This document shows positions 37,668 to 45,212 of a DNA stretch of 64,000 bases, in pieces (position 1 is the first letter of the stretch; every line of letters begins with the position of its first letter). Position numbers and translations under genes: made by a program. The stretch spans positions 3,610,501 through 3,674,500 of the forward strand of contig NZ_CP060825.1 of the NCBI RefSeq assembly GCF_014489615.1, in the 5' to 3' direction. Source of the DNA: Streptomyces genisteinicus (GTDB taxonomy: Bacteria; Actinomycetota; Actinomycetes; Streptomycetales; Streptomycetaceae). The notes below the pieces were generated by a model. It had not been told where the DNA came from. It made no database searches and worked only from the letters and a program-made list of their open reading frames with translations.

Positions 37668-38575
37668 GCGGCTGGACGGTGCGCGGCGGACGTCTGCCGG
37701 CGCAGGGAGCGGTCGTCGTCACGGGCGCCTCCTCGGGGCTCGGGCGGGAGTGCGCGCTGGAACTGGAGAGCCGCGGCTTCCAGGTGCTCGCCGGAGTCCG
37801 GCGCCAGGAGGACGGCGAGAAGCTGCTCGCCGAGTCGCTGCACGGCCGGCTGCGCCACGTCGTCGTCGACATCACCGACGAGGCGTCGGTGCTGGCCTGC
37901 GCCGAGCTCGCCGAGCGGGAGCACGGCGGGCTGCGCGGACTGGTGAACAACGCCGGCATCTGCGTCCCTGGTCCCCTGGAGTGCCTGGACAGCGACCAGT
38001 TCCGCCACCAGCTCGACGTCAACGTGGTCGGACACCTCGGCGTGATCCGCGCGCACCTGCCGCTGCTGCGCCGTGCGAGGGGGCGGATCGTCAACGTCAC
38101 CTCCGGGCTCGGCAAGGCGGCCGTGCCGTTCCTCGGGGCCTACTCCACGGCGCAGTTCGCCAAGGAGGCGCTGAGCGACGCGCTCCGCCGCGAACTGGCG
38201 CCCCAGGGCGTACCCGTGTCGATCGTGGCGCCGGGCGCCATCCTCACCCCGATCTGGAGCAAGGTGTCCGAGGCGGGCGAGCGCGCGCTGGACGGCGTGC
38301 CCGCCGCGGTGGCCGAGCCCTACCGGACCGCCTTCCGGGCGTTCATGGAGGGCAACGCGCAAGGGGCCGCGGCGAGCAGGACCACGCCCGAGGACTTCGC
38401 CCGCGCGGTCGCCCGCGCCCTGACCGACGGCCGGCCCCGCACCCGCTACTGGGTGGGCGCGGACGCGCGGCGGATGGGCCGGCTGGCCCGGCTGCTCCCC
38501 GACACCCTGCTCGACAGGCAGTTCGCCGGGATCACCGCGTCGGTGCGGGGGCCGGCGGAGCGGCACCCCCGCTAG
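37664..38575 (+). CDS. Short-chain dehydrogenase/reductase lacking the catalytic lysine
   Basis: A 303-residue SDR whose ATG overlaps the monooxygenase stop (ATGA, 37664-37667). The nucleotide motif T-G-A-S-S-G-L-G and N-N-A-G are intact, with Ser147 and Tyr160. The Y-x-x-x-K motif reads Y160-S-T-A-Q164: the codon is CAG, so the catalytic Lys is Gln. The next Lys (F-A-K) is four residues further. The enzyme may be slow, use another base, act as a dehydratase or epimerase, or be a binding protein. It continues the NRPS transcription unit by overlap. Confidence 0.85.
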   Translation: MSGWTVRGGRLPAQGAVVVTGASSGLGRECALELESRGFQVLAGVRRQEDGEKLLAESLHGRLRHVVVDITDEASVLACAELAEREHGGLRGLVNNAGICVPGPLECLDSDQFRHQLDVNVVGHLGVIRAHLPLLRRARGRIVNVTSGLGKAAVPFLGAYSTAQFAKEALSDALRRELAPQGVPVSIVAPGAILTPIWSKVSEAGERALDGVPAAVAEPYRTAFRAFMEGNAQGAAASRTTPEDFARAVARALTDGRPRTRYWVGADARRMGRLARLLPDTLLDRQFAGITASVRGPAERHPR

Positions 38576-38601
38576 GGCGCGTCGCGCCCTGCCCCGCCGC
38601 C

Positions 38602-38763
38602 GGGACACGACCGGCCCCGGCCCCCGCCGGGACACGACCGGCCCCGGCCCCCGGCGGGACACGACCGGCCCCGGCCCCCGGCGGGACACGACCGGCCCCG
38701 GCCCCCGCCGGGACACGACCGGCCCCGGCCCCCGGCGGGACACGACCGGCCCCGGCCTCCGGC
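38602..38763. repeat. 27-bp tandem repeat, six copies
   Basis: GGGACACGACCGGCCCCGG recurs at 38602, 38629, 38656, 38683, 38710 and 38737, an exact 27-bp period with only small differences in the CCCCCGCC/CCCCCGGC part. It fills the 266-bp gap between the SDR and flavin reductase genes. The repeat leaves several frames open, but no start site supports translation. Confidence 0.9.
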
Positions 38764-38841
38764 GGGGGCACGCACGGACGCCCGCCCCGGCCGGGGCCGG
38801 GCGCGCACAGACGCCCGCCCCTTCACGCCCTGGGAGAGCAC

Positions 38842-39366
38842 ATGGTTGCGGAGCGAGAGTTCAAGGACGTCATGGCCGAGGTCTGCACCTCGGTGGCGGT
38901 GGTCACGGCGACGGCGGACGGGCGGCCCCACGGCGCCACGGTCGGGTCCCTCGCCTCGCTGTCGCTGCGCCCGCCCATGGTGACCATCGCGCTGGACCAG
39001 CACTCGAACCTGCTCGCGCGGATCCGGCGGAGCGGCAGGTTCGGCGTGAACCTGCTCGGCGCCGGACAGGCCGACGCGGCCCGCGCGTTCGCCTCCCCGG
39101 CGGCCGACCGGTTCGCCGGCGTCCCCTGGTACCCGGACGACGGGCTGCCCCGGCTGCGCCACGCGCCGGGCTGGCTCGTCTGCCGGACGCACCGGTTCGT
39201 CACCGGCGGCGACCACGTCCTGCTGCTCGGCCTGGTGACCCGCGTCGCCGGTTCGCGGACCGCCGCGCCACTGGTCCACGGCCGCCGGACGTTCGGCACA
39301 CATTCCGCTTTCACGCACGGCACACACGCGTCCCTCACCGACCGCATAGCGGCGTTCGCCCGCTGA
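38842..39366 (+). CDS. HpaC-type flavin reductase
   Basis: A 174-residue protein from ATG 38842 behind GGGAGA. Residues 8-150 match the flavin reductase-like split-barrel domain: C-T-S-V-A-V-V-T-A, then G-A-T-V-G-S-L-A-S-L-S-L-R-P-P-M-V-T, and R-F-G-V-N-L-L. Such enzymes make free FMNH2 or FADH2 for a partner oxygenase. The partner is almost surely the acyl-CoA-dehydrogenase-fold monooxygenase 13 bp downstream. Confidence 0.9.
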   Translation: MVAEREFKDVMAEVCTSVAVVTATADGRPHGATVGSLASLSLRPPMVTIALDQHSNLLARIRRSGRFGVNLLGAGQADAARAFASPAADRFAGVPWYPDDGLPRLRHAPGWLVCRTHRFVTGGDHVLLLGLVTRVAGSRTAAPLVHGRRTFGTHSAFTHGTHASLTDRIAAFAR

Positions 39367-39379
39367 GACGGAGGCATCC

Positions 39380-40582
39380 ATGTCCACCACCACCCCCGCG
39401 CCCGCCGGCACCCCGGTGCCGCCCGGCCCGCTCCGCGCCGCGCGCGAACTCGTCCCGCTCCTCGCGCGGGGCGCCGAACAGGGCGAGCGCGACCGCCGGC
39501 TCACCGAGGAGACGGTGAAGGCCCTCGCCGGCGCGGGCCTGTTCAAGCTCGCCGTGCCCAAGCGGTACGGCGGTCACGAGGCGTCCCTGCGCACCCTCGT
39601 CGACGTGACCTCGACCCTCGCCGAGGGCGACGGCAGCAGCGCCTGGGTGGTCGGCGTCTGCAACTCCGTCGCCTGGGTCGTCAGCCTCTTCCCGGAGCGG
39701 GCCCAGGACGAGCTGTTCGGGGCCGACCCGGAGGCGAAGGTCTCCGGAGTGCTGACGCCCAGCGCCACCGCGACCAAGGTGGAGGGCGGCTACCGGGTCT
39801 CGGGCCGCTGGCACTACGCCTCGGGCGCCTGGCACGCCGACTGGGCCCTGATCGGCTTCCCGGTGCCCGACGGCACCGGCGAGATCGTCGACCAGGGCAT
39901 GGCCCTGCTGCCCGCCGCCGACTACACGGTGGAGGAGAGCTGGTTCGTCGCCGGCATGCGCGCCACCGGCAGCAACTGCGTCGTCGCCGAGGACGTGTTC
40001 GTCCCCGACCACCGGGTCCTGTCGGTGCCGAAGGCGATGGCGGGCGAGTACCCGCCCCAGCGGTCCGGCAGCAGCCTGGCCCGCTCGGCCTTCACGCAGT
40101 TCCTGACCGGCGCGCCCCTGGCGGCACCGCAGCTGGGCCTCGGCCGCGCGGCACTGGACCTGGTCCGGACCCAGGCCGCGGCCAAGGCCTTCACGTTCAC
40201 CTTCTTCGAGAAGCAGCGCGACTCGGCGGCGTTCCAGCTCCGGGTGGCGGAGGCCGCCCTGCGGATCGACTCCGCCGAACTGCACCTGTACCGCGCGGCC
40301 GACGACATCGACGCGGCGGCGCGCGGCCTGCCGCTGGACGCGCTGGGCCGGCTCCGGGCCCGGACGGACCTCAGCGCCGCGGTCGGCTACGTCACCGAGG
40401 CCGTCGACATCCTGCTGACCGCGCACGGCGCGGGCGGCTTCGCCGAGACCAGTCCGCTCCAGCGGATCTGGCGGGACTCGGCCGTGGGCGCCCGGCACGC
40501 CATTCTGCAGCCCCAGATGATCAAGGAAATGTACGGAAAGGCACTGCTCGGCGTCGAGGAACAGATCTCTCCGCTGGTGTGA
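39380..40582 (+). CDS. Group D flavin-dependent monooxygenase (HsaA/DszC-type, acyl-CoA dehydrogenase fold)
   Basis: A 400-residue protein from ATG 39380 with GGAGG upstream. It has the ACAD-type N-terminal helical domain, middle beta domain (S-G-R-W-H-Y-A-S-G-A-W-H-A-D-W, as in HsaA-type hydroxylases) and C-terminal helical domain ending H-A-I-L-Q-P-Q-M-I. With the flavin reductase it forms a two-component oxygenase for C- or N-hydroxylation. A prolyl-carrier dehydrogenase such as PltE/RedW was considered, but the reductase partner and middle-domain motif favour an oxygenase. The substrate is unknown. Confidence 0.85.
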   Translation: MSTTTPAPAGTPVPPGPLRAARELVPLLARGAEQGERDRRLTEETVKALAGAGLFKLAVPKRYGGHEASLRTLVDVTSTLAEGDGSSAWVVGVCNSVAWVVSLFPERAQDELFGADPEAKVSGVLTPSATATKVEGGYRVSGRWHYASGAWHADWALIGFPVPDGTGEIVDQGMALLPAADYTVEESWFVAGMRATGSNCVVAEDVFVPDHRVLSVPKAMAGEYPPQRSGSSLARSAFTQFLTGAPLAAPQLGLGRAALDLVRTQAAAKAFTFTFFEKQRDSAAFQLRVAEAALRIDSAELHLYRAADDIDAAARGLPLDALGRLRARTDLSAAVGYVTEAVDILLTAHGAGGFAETSPLQRIWRDSAVGARHAILQPQMIKEMYGKALLGVEEQISPLV

Positions 40583-40611
40583 CCGGCGGAGACCGCAGAG
40601 AGGAGACGGCC

Positions 40612-41007
40612 ATGGCCGCACGCACGTACGACACCAAGGGCGCGAACTGGCAGCAGTTCGCCGACACCAGGATCTACATCGGCGACCTCGCCGACGACGG
40701 GATCCCCAAGTCGATGGGCGCCGGTTTCGCCAGCCTGCACCCGGGCGACGTCATGGAATGGGTGCCCAGCTACGACGAGTTCATCGTGGTGCTCTCCGGA
40801 CGGTTCGCCGTCGACTTCGCCGGCGGCTCGGTGACCGCGGGCCCGCACGAGCTGGTGTGGGTGGAGAAGGGCGACCCGGTCACCTTCCGGGCCGACGGCG
40901 AGGAGGTCCTGCTCGCCTTCGGCACCAACCCGCCCTGGCAGACCACCCCGGAGACCCGGGCGAGCGCGGCCGCGTTCCGGCCGCTCTCCTCCTCACCCGT
41001 CGACTGA
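40612..41007 (+). CDS. EutQ-like cupin protein
   Basis: A 131-residue single-domain cupin from ATG 40612 with AGAGGAG upstream. A beta barrel is predicted over 20-115. The motif around E-W-V-P-S-Y-D-E-F and G-P-H-E-L-V-W-V-E-K-G-D matches the EutQ-like subgroup more than the metal-His-rich dioxygenases, because only part of the His/Glu metal set is present. It lies in the run of plus-strand tailoring genes (29 bp after the monooxygenase). It could be a binding protein or a small cyclase/isomerase; I cannot decide. Confidence 0.78.
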   Translation: MAARTYDTKGANWQQFADTRIYIGDLADDGIPKSMGAGFASLHPGDVMEWVPSYDEFIVVLSGRFAVDFAGGSVTAGPHELVWVEKGDPVTFRADGEEVLLAFGTNPPWQTTPETRASAAAFRPLSSSPVD

Positions 41008-41022
41008 CCGCTGGGAGCGCAC

Positions 41023-42378
41023 GTGACCACGACCAACGCCGCCGTCGAGGCGGTGCCCCGGGAACTGAGCCCGCTGGAGCGCTGGTACTGGATAGCCGAC
41101 CAGATCGCCCCGCTGAACGTCATCGGGCGGGTCCGGCTGCACGGCCCGGTCTCCCCCGACGTGCTGCGGTCGGCGCTGACGGCGCTCCAGGACCGCCACC
41201 CGCTGCTGCGGGTGGCGATCGAGGCGGACGACGACGACCGGCGGCCCCGGTTCACGCCGGTGGCCGGCCGGCCCGTCCCCCTGGACCACCGCGTCCTCGG
41301 CACGCCGGGGACGAGCCACGACACCTGGGAGCGGATCGTCGACGAGGAACTCGTCGAGGACCGCGTCGACTGGCGGACCGGCCCGCTCGCGAAGGCCACG
41401 GTGCTGAGCGGGGACGGGCCGGACGGCCCGACGCACGATCTGATCCTCTCCCTGCTCCACGTCGTCGCGGACGGCACCACCGTCATCTCGCTGCTGAGGC
41501 AGTGGGCCGAGCTCGCGGCGGGGCTCCCCGTCGAGCCGCGCGCCGTGCTGCCCCCGGCCGAGGAGCTGTTCCCGGCCGCGCACCGCGGCCCGGCCGGGGC
41601 GGTCCTGGCGAAGGAGAAGACCGACCGGGACGAGGGCGACCTCGCGCGGCTCGCCCCGCGCCGGGTCGACGCCGACCGGCCGGTGCCCTTCGAGCGGCGC
41701 CGCACCCGCTTCCTGCACCGGTCGCTGGACGGGCCGGCGCTGGACCGCCTCGCCGCCGCGTGCCGCGCCCGGGGGGCGACGGTCCACGGCGTGCTCGCCG
41801 CCGCGATGGTGCACGCGGTCGCCGTGGACGCCCGGGTGCCCGACGGGACGTGGTACTCGATCGGGTCCCCGGTCGACTTCCGCGGCGACCTCGAACCGCC
41901 GGTGGCCCCCGACGACGTCGGGAGCTACGTGGCCACCATCCCCTCCTTCGTCGAGCACGCGGCCGCCCGCCCGCTCTGGGAGACCGCCCGGGAGATCAGC
42001 GCGGACCTCAGGGCCCGCAAGGCCCGGGGAGAGCAGTTCTCCATGATCCGCCAGATCGGCGAAGCCGGGCCGGCGACCGTGACCGGGAGCATGCCCTTCG
42101 TCCGGCACCTCGACGAGAAGGGGCCGATCAACTTCTGCCTCTCCAACATCGGCCGGTTCCCCTTCCCGGACGCGGTCGGGCCGTGGCGGGCGTCCGGCGC
42201 GCAGTTCGTCGCCGGGCTGTCGGTGGTGGGCACCTTCGTGGGCACCGTCAACTCCAGCCATGACCAGCTGGCCTGGAACTTCACGTACGCCGAGGGGATG
42301 GTCTCCGACGAGCGCGCCGCGCGGCTCGCCGACCGGTGCGTCCGAACCGTCCTCGACCTCGTCCGAGCGGCCGGCTGA
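41023..42378 (+). CDS. Free-standing condensation/PapA-like acyltransferase
   Basis: A 451-residue protein from GTG 41023 with GGGAGC upstream. It resembles one NRPS C-domain or the phthiocerol dimycocerosyl transferase PapA5 family. The active motif is H146-V-V-A-D150-G151, where a single His is preceded by Leu in place of the HH pair. The C-terminal half holds the N-F-C-L-S-N-I-G and F-T-Y-A-E strands. Such enzymes move an acyl or aminoacyl group from a carrier or CoA to an alcohol or amine. It could transfer the product of the free PCP, or acylate the final alkaloid. The substrate cannot be assigned from sequence. Confidence 0.83.
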   Translation: MTTTNAAVEAVPRELSPLERWYWIADQIAPLNVIGRVRLHGPVSPDVLRSALTALQDRHPLLRVAIEADDDDRRPRFTPVAGRPVPLDHRVLGTPGTSHDTWERIVDEELVEDRVDWRTGPLAKATVLSGDGPDGPTHDLILSLLHVVADGTTVISLLRQWAELAAGLPVEPRAVLPPAEELFPAAHRGPAGAVLAKEKTDRDEGDLARLAPRRVDADRPVPFERRRTRFLHRSLDGPALDRLAAACRARGATVHGVLAAAMVHAVAVDARVPDGTWYSIGSPVDFRGDLEPPVAPDDVGSYVATIPSFVEHAAARPLWETAREISADLRARKARGEQFSMIRQIGEAGPATVTGSMPFVRHLDEKGPINFCLSNIGRFPFPDAVGPWRASGAQFVAGLSVVGTFVGTVNSSHDQLAWNFTYAEGMVSDERAARLADRCVRTVLDLVRAAG

Positions 42379-42380
42379 GA

Positions 42381-42500
42381 GCCCGGCCCGAACCGCAGCG
42401 GCCGGCCGTGTGCCCGGCCCGACACCGCAGTCGGGTCGGCCGCGTGCCCGGCCCACCACCGCAGCGGCCGGCCGCGTGCCCGGCCCGACACCGCAAGGGA
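42381..42500. repeat. Imperfect tandem repeat of 31-34 bp, four units
   Basis: GCCCGGCCC begins at 42381, 42412, 42446 and 42478, each followed by a version of GACACCGCAG and CGGCCGGCCGCGT. Spacing is 31, 34 and 32 bp. The block fills the gap between acyltransferase and amidase genes. Confidence 0.75.
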
Positions 42501-42509
42501 GTACCGCCG

Positions 42510-43946
42510 ATGGACGACGCACCGACCCGTGGCGAGGACGGGACACCACCCTTCGCCTCCGCCGTGGAGCTGGCCGCACTGACCCGGGGCGGGGACCTGT
42601 CCGCCGTCGAGGTCACCGAAGCGGCCCTCATCCGCCTGGAGAAGGTGAATCCGCAGCTCAACGCGGTGATCGCGGTACGGGCGGAGGGCGCGCTCGCGGA
42701 CGCCCGCGCCGCGGACGCGCTGCCCCCGCGGCAGCGCGGTCCGCTGCACGGCGTCCCGTTCACCGTCAAGGACGCCCACGAGGCGGCGGACCTGCCCGCC
42801 GCCTACGGATCACTGCCCTTCACGGGCTACCGCCCCGGCTTCGACAGCGAGGCGGTCGCCCGGCTCCGCGCCGCCGGCGGCATCCTCGTCGGCAGCACCA
42901 ACATGCCGGAGTTCGGGCTGCGGATCACGACGGAGAACCGGGCGTTCGGGGCCACCCGCAATCCGTGGAACCCCGAGCACGGCCCGGCGGGCTCCAGCGG
43001 CGGGGCGGCGGCCGCCGTCGCGGCGGGTATCGGCCCCCTCTCGCTGGCGGCCGACGGCGCGGGCTCGGTCCGGGTGCCCGCCTCCGCCTGCGGCGTCGTG
43101 GGGCTCAAACCCACCCGCGGTCGCGTCCCGTGGGCGCCCGCGACGCAGGAGCAGTGGGCGGGGTACGTCGTCAGCGGGCCGGTGTCCCGGACCGTGGCCG
43201 ACAGCGCCCTGATGCTGGACGTGCTGTCGGGCCCGGTGCCCGGGGAGCCCTACGGGCTGCCCGGACTGCCGCCCGGCTCCCTCCTCGCCGCCTGCGACCG
43301 TCCCCCGGAGGGCCTGCGCGTCGCCTGGACCGCCACCCCGCCGCACGGCGCGGTGGCGCCGGAGGTGCGGCAGGTCTTCGAGCGGGCGGTGGCGGCGTTC
43401 GACGCCATGGGCGTCGAGACGGTCGAGGCCGCTCCCGACCTCGGCGGGCTCCTGGACCCGCTGCTGACGGTCATCGCGGCGAACACGGCCGCGATGACCC
43501 GCGGTGTCGCGCCGGACCGGCTGGCGGACCTGGAGCCGACCACGCTCGACACCGTCCGGCACGGCGAGCGCATCGGCGCCGCCGACTACTGCGCGGCGAT
43601 CGCGGCCGCGCAGGCCCGGGCGGCCGACGTCGTCCGCTTCTGGTCGCGCTACGACGTCCTGCTGACCCCCACGCTGACCGTGCTGCCGCCGCGGCTCGGG
43701 ACCGCTCCCGAAGGCCCCGGGTTCATCGAGCGCTGGCGGGAGTACGCCGACTGGCTGGCCTTCACGTACCCCTTCAACATCACCGGTCAGCCGGCCGTCT
43801 CGGTGCCCGCGGGACGGGCTCCCGGAGACCTGCCGGTCGGCGTCCAGCTGGTCGGCCCGCCCGGCGGCGAGGCGCGTCTACTGGCCCTCGCCGCGGCCTT
43901 CGAACGGTTCCGGCCCTGGGCCGGCGACCGGCCCCGGCTGGGGTGA
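42510..43946 (+). CDS. Amidase-signature family hydrolase
   Basis: A 478-residue protein from ATG 42510 behind AAGGGAG. The amidase-signature triad is visible: Lys87 (F-T-V-K-D), cis-Ser in G-S-S-G-G (162-163) and nucleophile Ser186 (A-G-S-V-R-V-P-A). The usual G-G-S-I-R is changed to A-G-S-V-R, which may tune specificity. In this setting it could remove an N-acyl group from the NRPS product, since the starter C domain implies an acylated serine. It is the last plus-strand gene of the tailoring run and its 3' end overlaps the LuxR gene by 69 bp in antisense. Confidence 0.87.
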   Translation: MDDAPTRGEDGTPPFASAVELAALTRGGDLSAVEVTEAALIRLEKVNPQLNAVIAVRAEGALADARAADALPPRQRGPLHGVPFTVKDAHEAADLPAAYGSLPFTGYRPGFDSEAVARLRAAGGILVGSTNMPEFGLRITTENRAFGATRNPWNPEHGPAGSSGGAAAAVAAGIGPLSLAADGAGSVRVPASACGVVGLKPTRGRVPWAPATQEQWAGYVVSGPVSRTVADSALMLDVLSGPVPGEPYGLPGLPPGSLLAACDRPPEGLRVAWTATPPHGAVAPEVRQVFERAVAAFDAMGVETVEAAPDLGGLLDPLLTVIAANTAAMTRGVAPDRLADLEPTTLDTVRHGERIGAADYCAAIAAAQARAADVVRFWSRYDVLLTPTLTVLPPRLGTAPEGPGFIERWREYADWLAFTYPFNITGQPAVSVPAGRAPGDLPVGVQLVGPPGGEARLLALAAAFERFRPWAGDRPRLG

Positions 43947-45212
43947 GCCGTCCGGCCGGTCGTGCCATCCGGTCTCGCGCAGCAGGGCGATGCGGGAGTT
44001 CACGCCGGCCTTCCGGAACAGCTTCTTCAGGTGGTAGTTGACGGTGTGCGGGGAGATGCCGAGACGCCGGGCGATCTGCTTGTTGGTCAGCCCCTCGGCG
44101 ATCATCCGGATGATCCGGTGCTCCTGGCCGTTGAGGTCCGGCGGCCCCGCGGGCGCGGCCCGGTCCGTTCCGGGCCCGGGCACCGGCGGGGCCGCCGGCC
44201 CCTCGCCCCTCCCGCCGCCCGGCCCGTCCGCGGGCCGGGCTGCGGCCACCTGCCGGCGCAGCGCGTGCCGCAGTCCGGCCGGCACCGAGTCGACGACCAG
44301 TTGCCACAGCAGCTCGTTGGGGAAGCGGACCCGGGTGTCGCCGACGGTCAGCAGCCCGGCCGCGGTCGCGCGGTCCAGCGTCAGCAGCAGGGCGGAGGGC
44401 GCCGCCCGCAGGACCGGCAGCAGGTCGTCGACCGCGCACTCCCGGCCGAGGACGGCCGCCACCCGCAGCAGCTGGCGGCCTTCGTCCGGGTAGTCGCGGA
44501 GCCTGCCGTGCAGCAGGTCCCGCAACCGCTGCGGGATGCGTTCCTCGACCAGCCGGGCCTCGTCCGCGTCCACCCGGACCAGGCGTTCCTCCCACAGGCC
44601 CCGTACCAGCTCCACCAGCAGCTCCGGATGCCCGCCCGCGCTCCGCACCACCCGGGCGAGCGGGGCGGACGGCGGCGCGCCCAGGATGTCGGCGGCCACC
44701 TGGAGCGACGCCGGGCCGCCGAGCGGGCCCAGCGTGATCCGCTCGGTGCGCCCGACGGAGCCCGCCAGCACCGCGTCCAGCCGCCCAGCCCCCGCCCCGC
44801 CGTGCCGCGCGACCAGCCAGACCACCGGCCCGCCGGCCCGGTGGCGCCGGTGCCGCGCGAGCAGCGCGTCGCAGGCCTCGTCCCCCAGGAAATGGGCGTC
44901 GTCCAGGACGACGAGCACGGGCTCGCCGGAGTCGGCCGCCGGCACCGGCGGATCGCAGAACGGCGGACGGAGGCAGTCCGCGTACCCGAGCCGCCGGGCG
45001 CCGGCCACCAGTTCGTCCAGGAAACGCGTCTTGCCGGAGCCCGGCACCCCCTCGACGGCCACCAGGGCGCCGCCCCGGGCGGCCCCGGAGCGCAGCGCCC
45101 CCAGCGCACGGTCCGTCTCGGGCCCGCGGCCCCGCAGCGGGAGCCGGGGCGGCAGGGGCGCCAGGGGTGCCAGGGGCTCGGACGGCACCCGTCCGGTGGT
45201 CACCGCCGTCAT
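43878..45212 (-). CDS. Small LuxR-family ATP-binding regulator
   Basis: A 444-residue protein. An AAA/STAND-like region has Walker A G-V-P-G-S-G-K-T (55-62) and Walker B V-L-V-V-L-D-D-A-H. A LuxR-type HTH (about 360-415) includes L-T-N-K-Q-I-A-R-R-L-G-I-S-P-H-T-V-N-Y-H. It is about half the length of classical LAL regulators because the TPR-like middle is missing. Its ATG overlaps the antiporter stop by 4 bp. It may be a second cluster regulator. The long Pro/Gly-rich C-terminal tail overlaps the amidase 3' end. Confidence 0.85.
   Translation of the reverse strand: MTAVTTGRVPSEPLAPLAPLPPRLPLRGRGPETDRALGALRSGAARGGALVAVEGVPGSGKTRFLDELVAGARRLGYADCLRPPFCDPPVPAADSGEPVLVVLDDAHFLGDEACDALLARHRRHRAGGPVVWLVARHGGAGAGRLDAVLAGSVGRTERITLGPLGGPASLQVAADILGAPPSAPLARVVRSAGGHPELLVELVRGLWEERLVRVDADEARLVEERIPQRLRDLLHGRLRDYPDEGRQLLRVAAVLGRECAVDDLLPVLRAAPSALLLTLDRATAAGLLTVGDTRVRFPNELLWQLVVDSVPAGLRHALRRQVAAARPADGPGGGRGEGPAAPPVPGPGTDRAAPAGPPDLNGQEHRIIRMIAEGLTNKQIARRLGISPHTVNYHLKKLFRKAGVNSRIALLRETGWHDRPDGSPQPGPVAGPGPEPFEGRGEGQ

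Noticed and set aside
39380..40582. Prolyl-PCP dehydrogenase (PltE/RedW type) making a pyrrole from the Pro-loaded carrier.
   Set aside because: The partner flavin reductase and the S-G-R-W..A-S-G..A-D-W middle-domain motif fit group D monooxygenases better. A pyrrole route also would not need the halogenase type seen. Not fully excluded.
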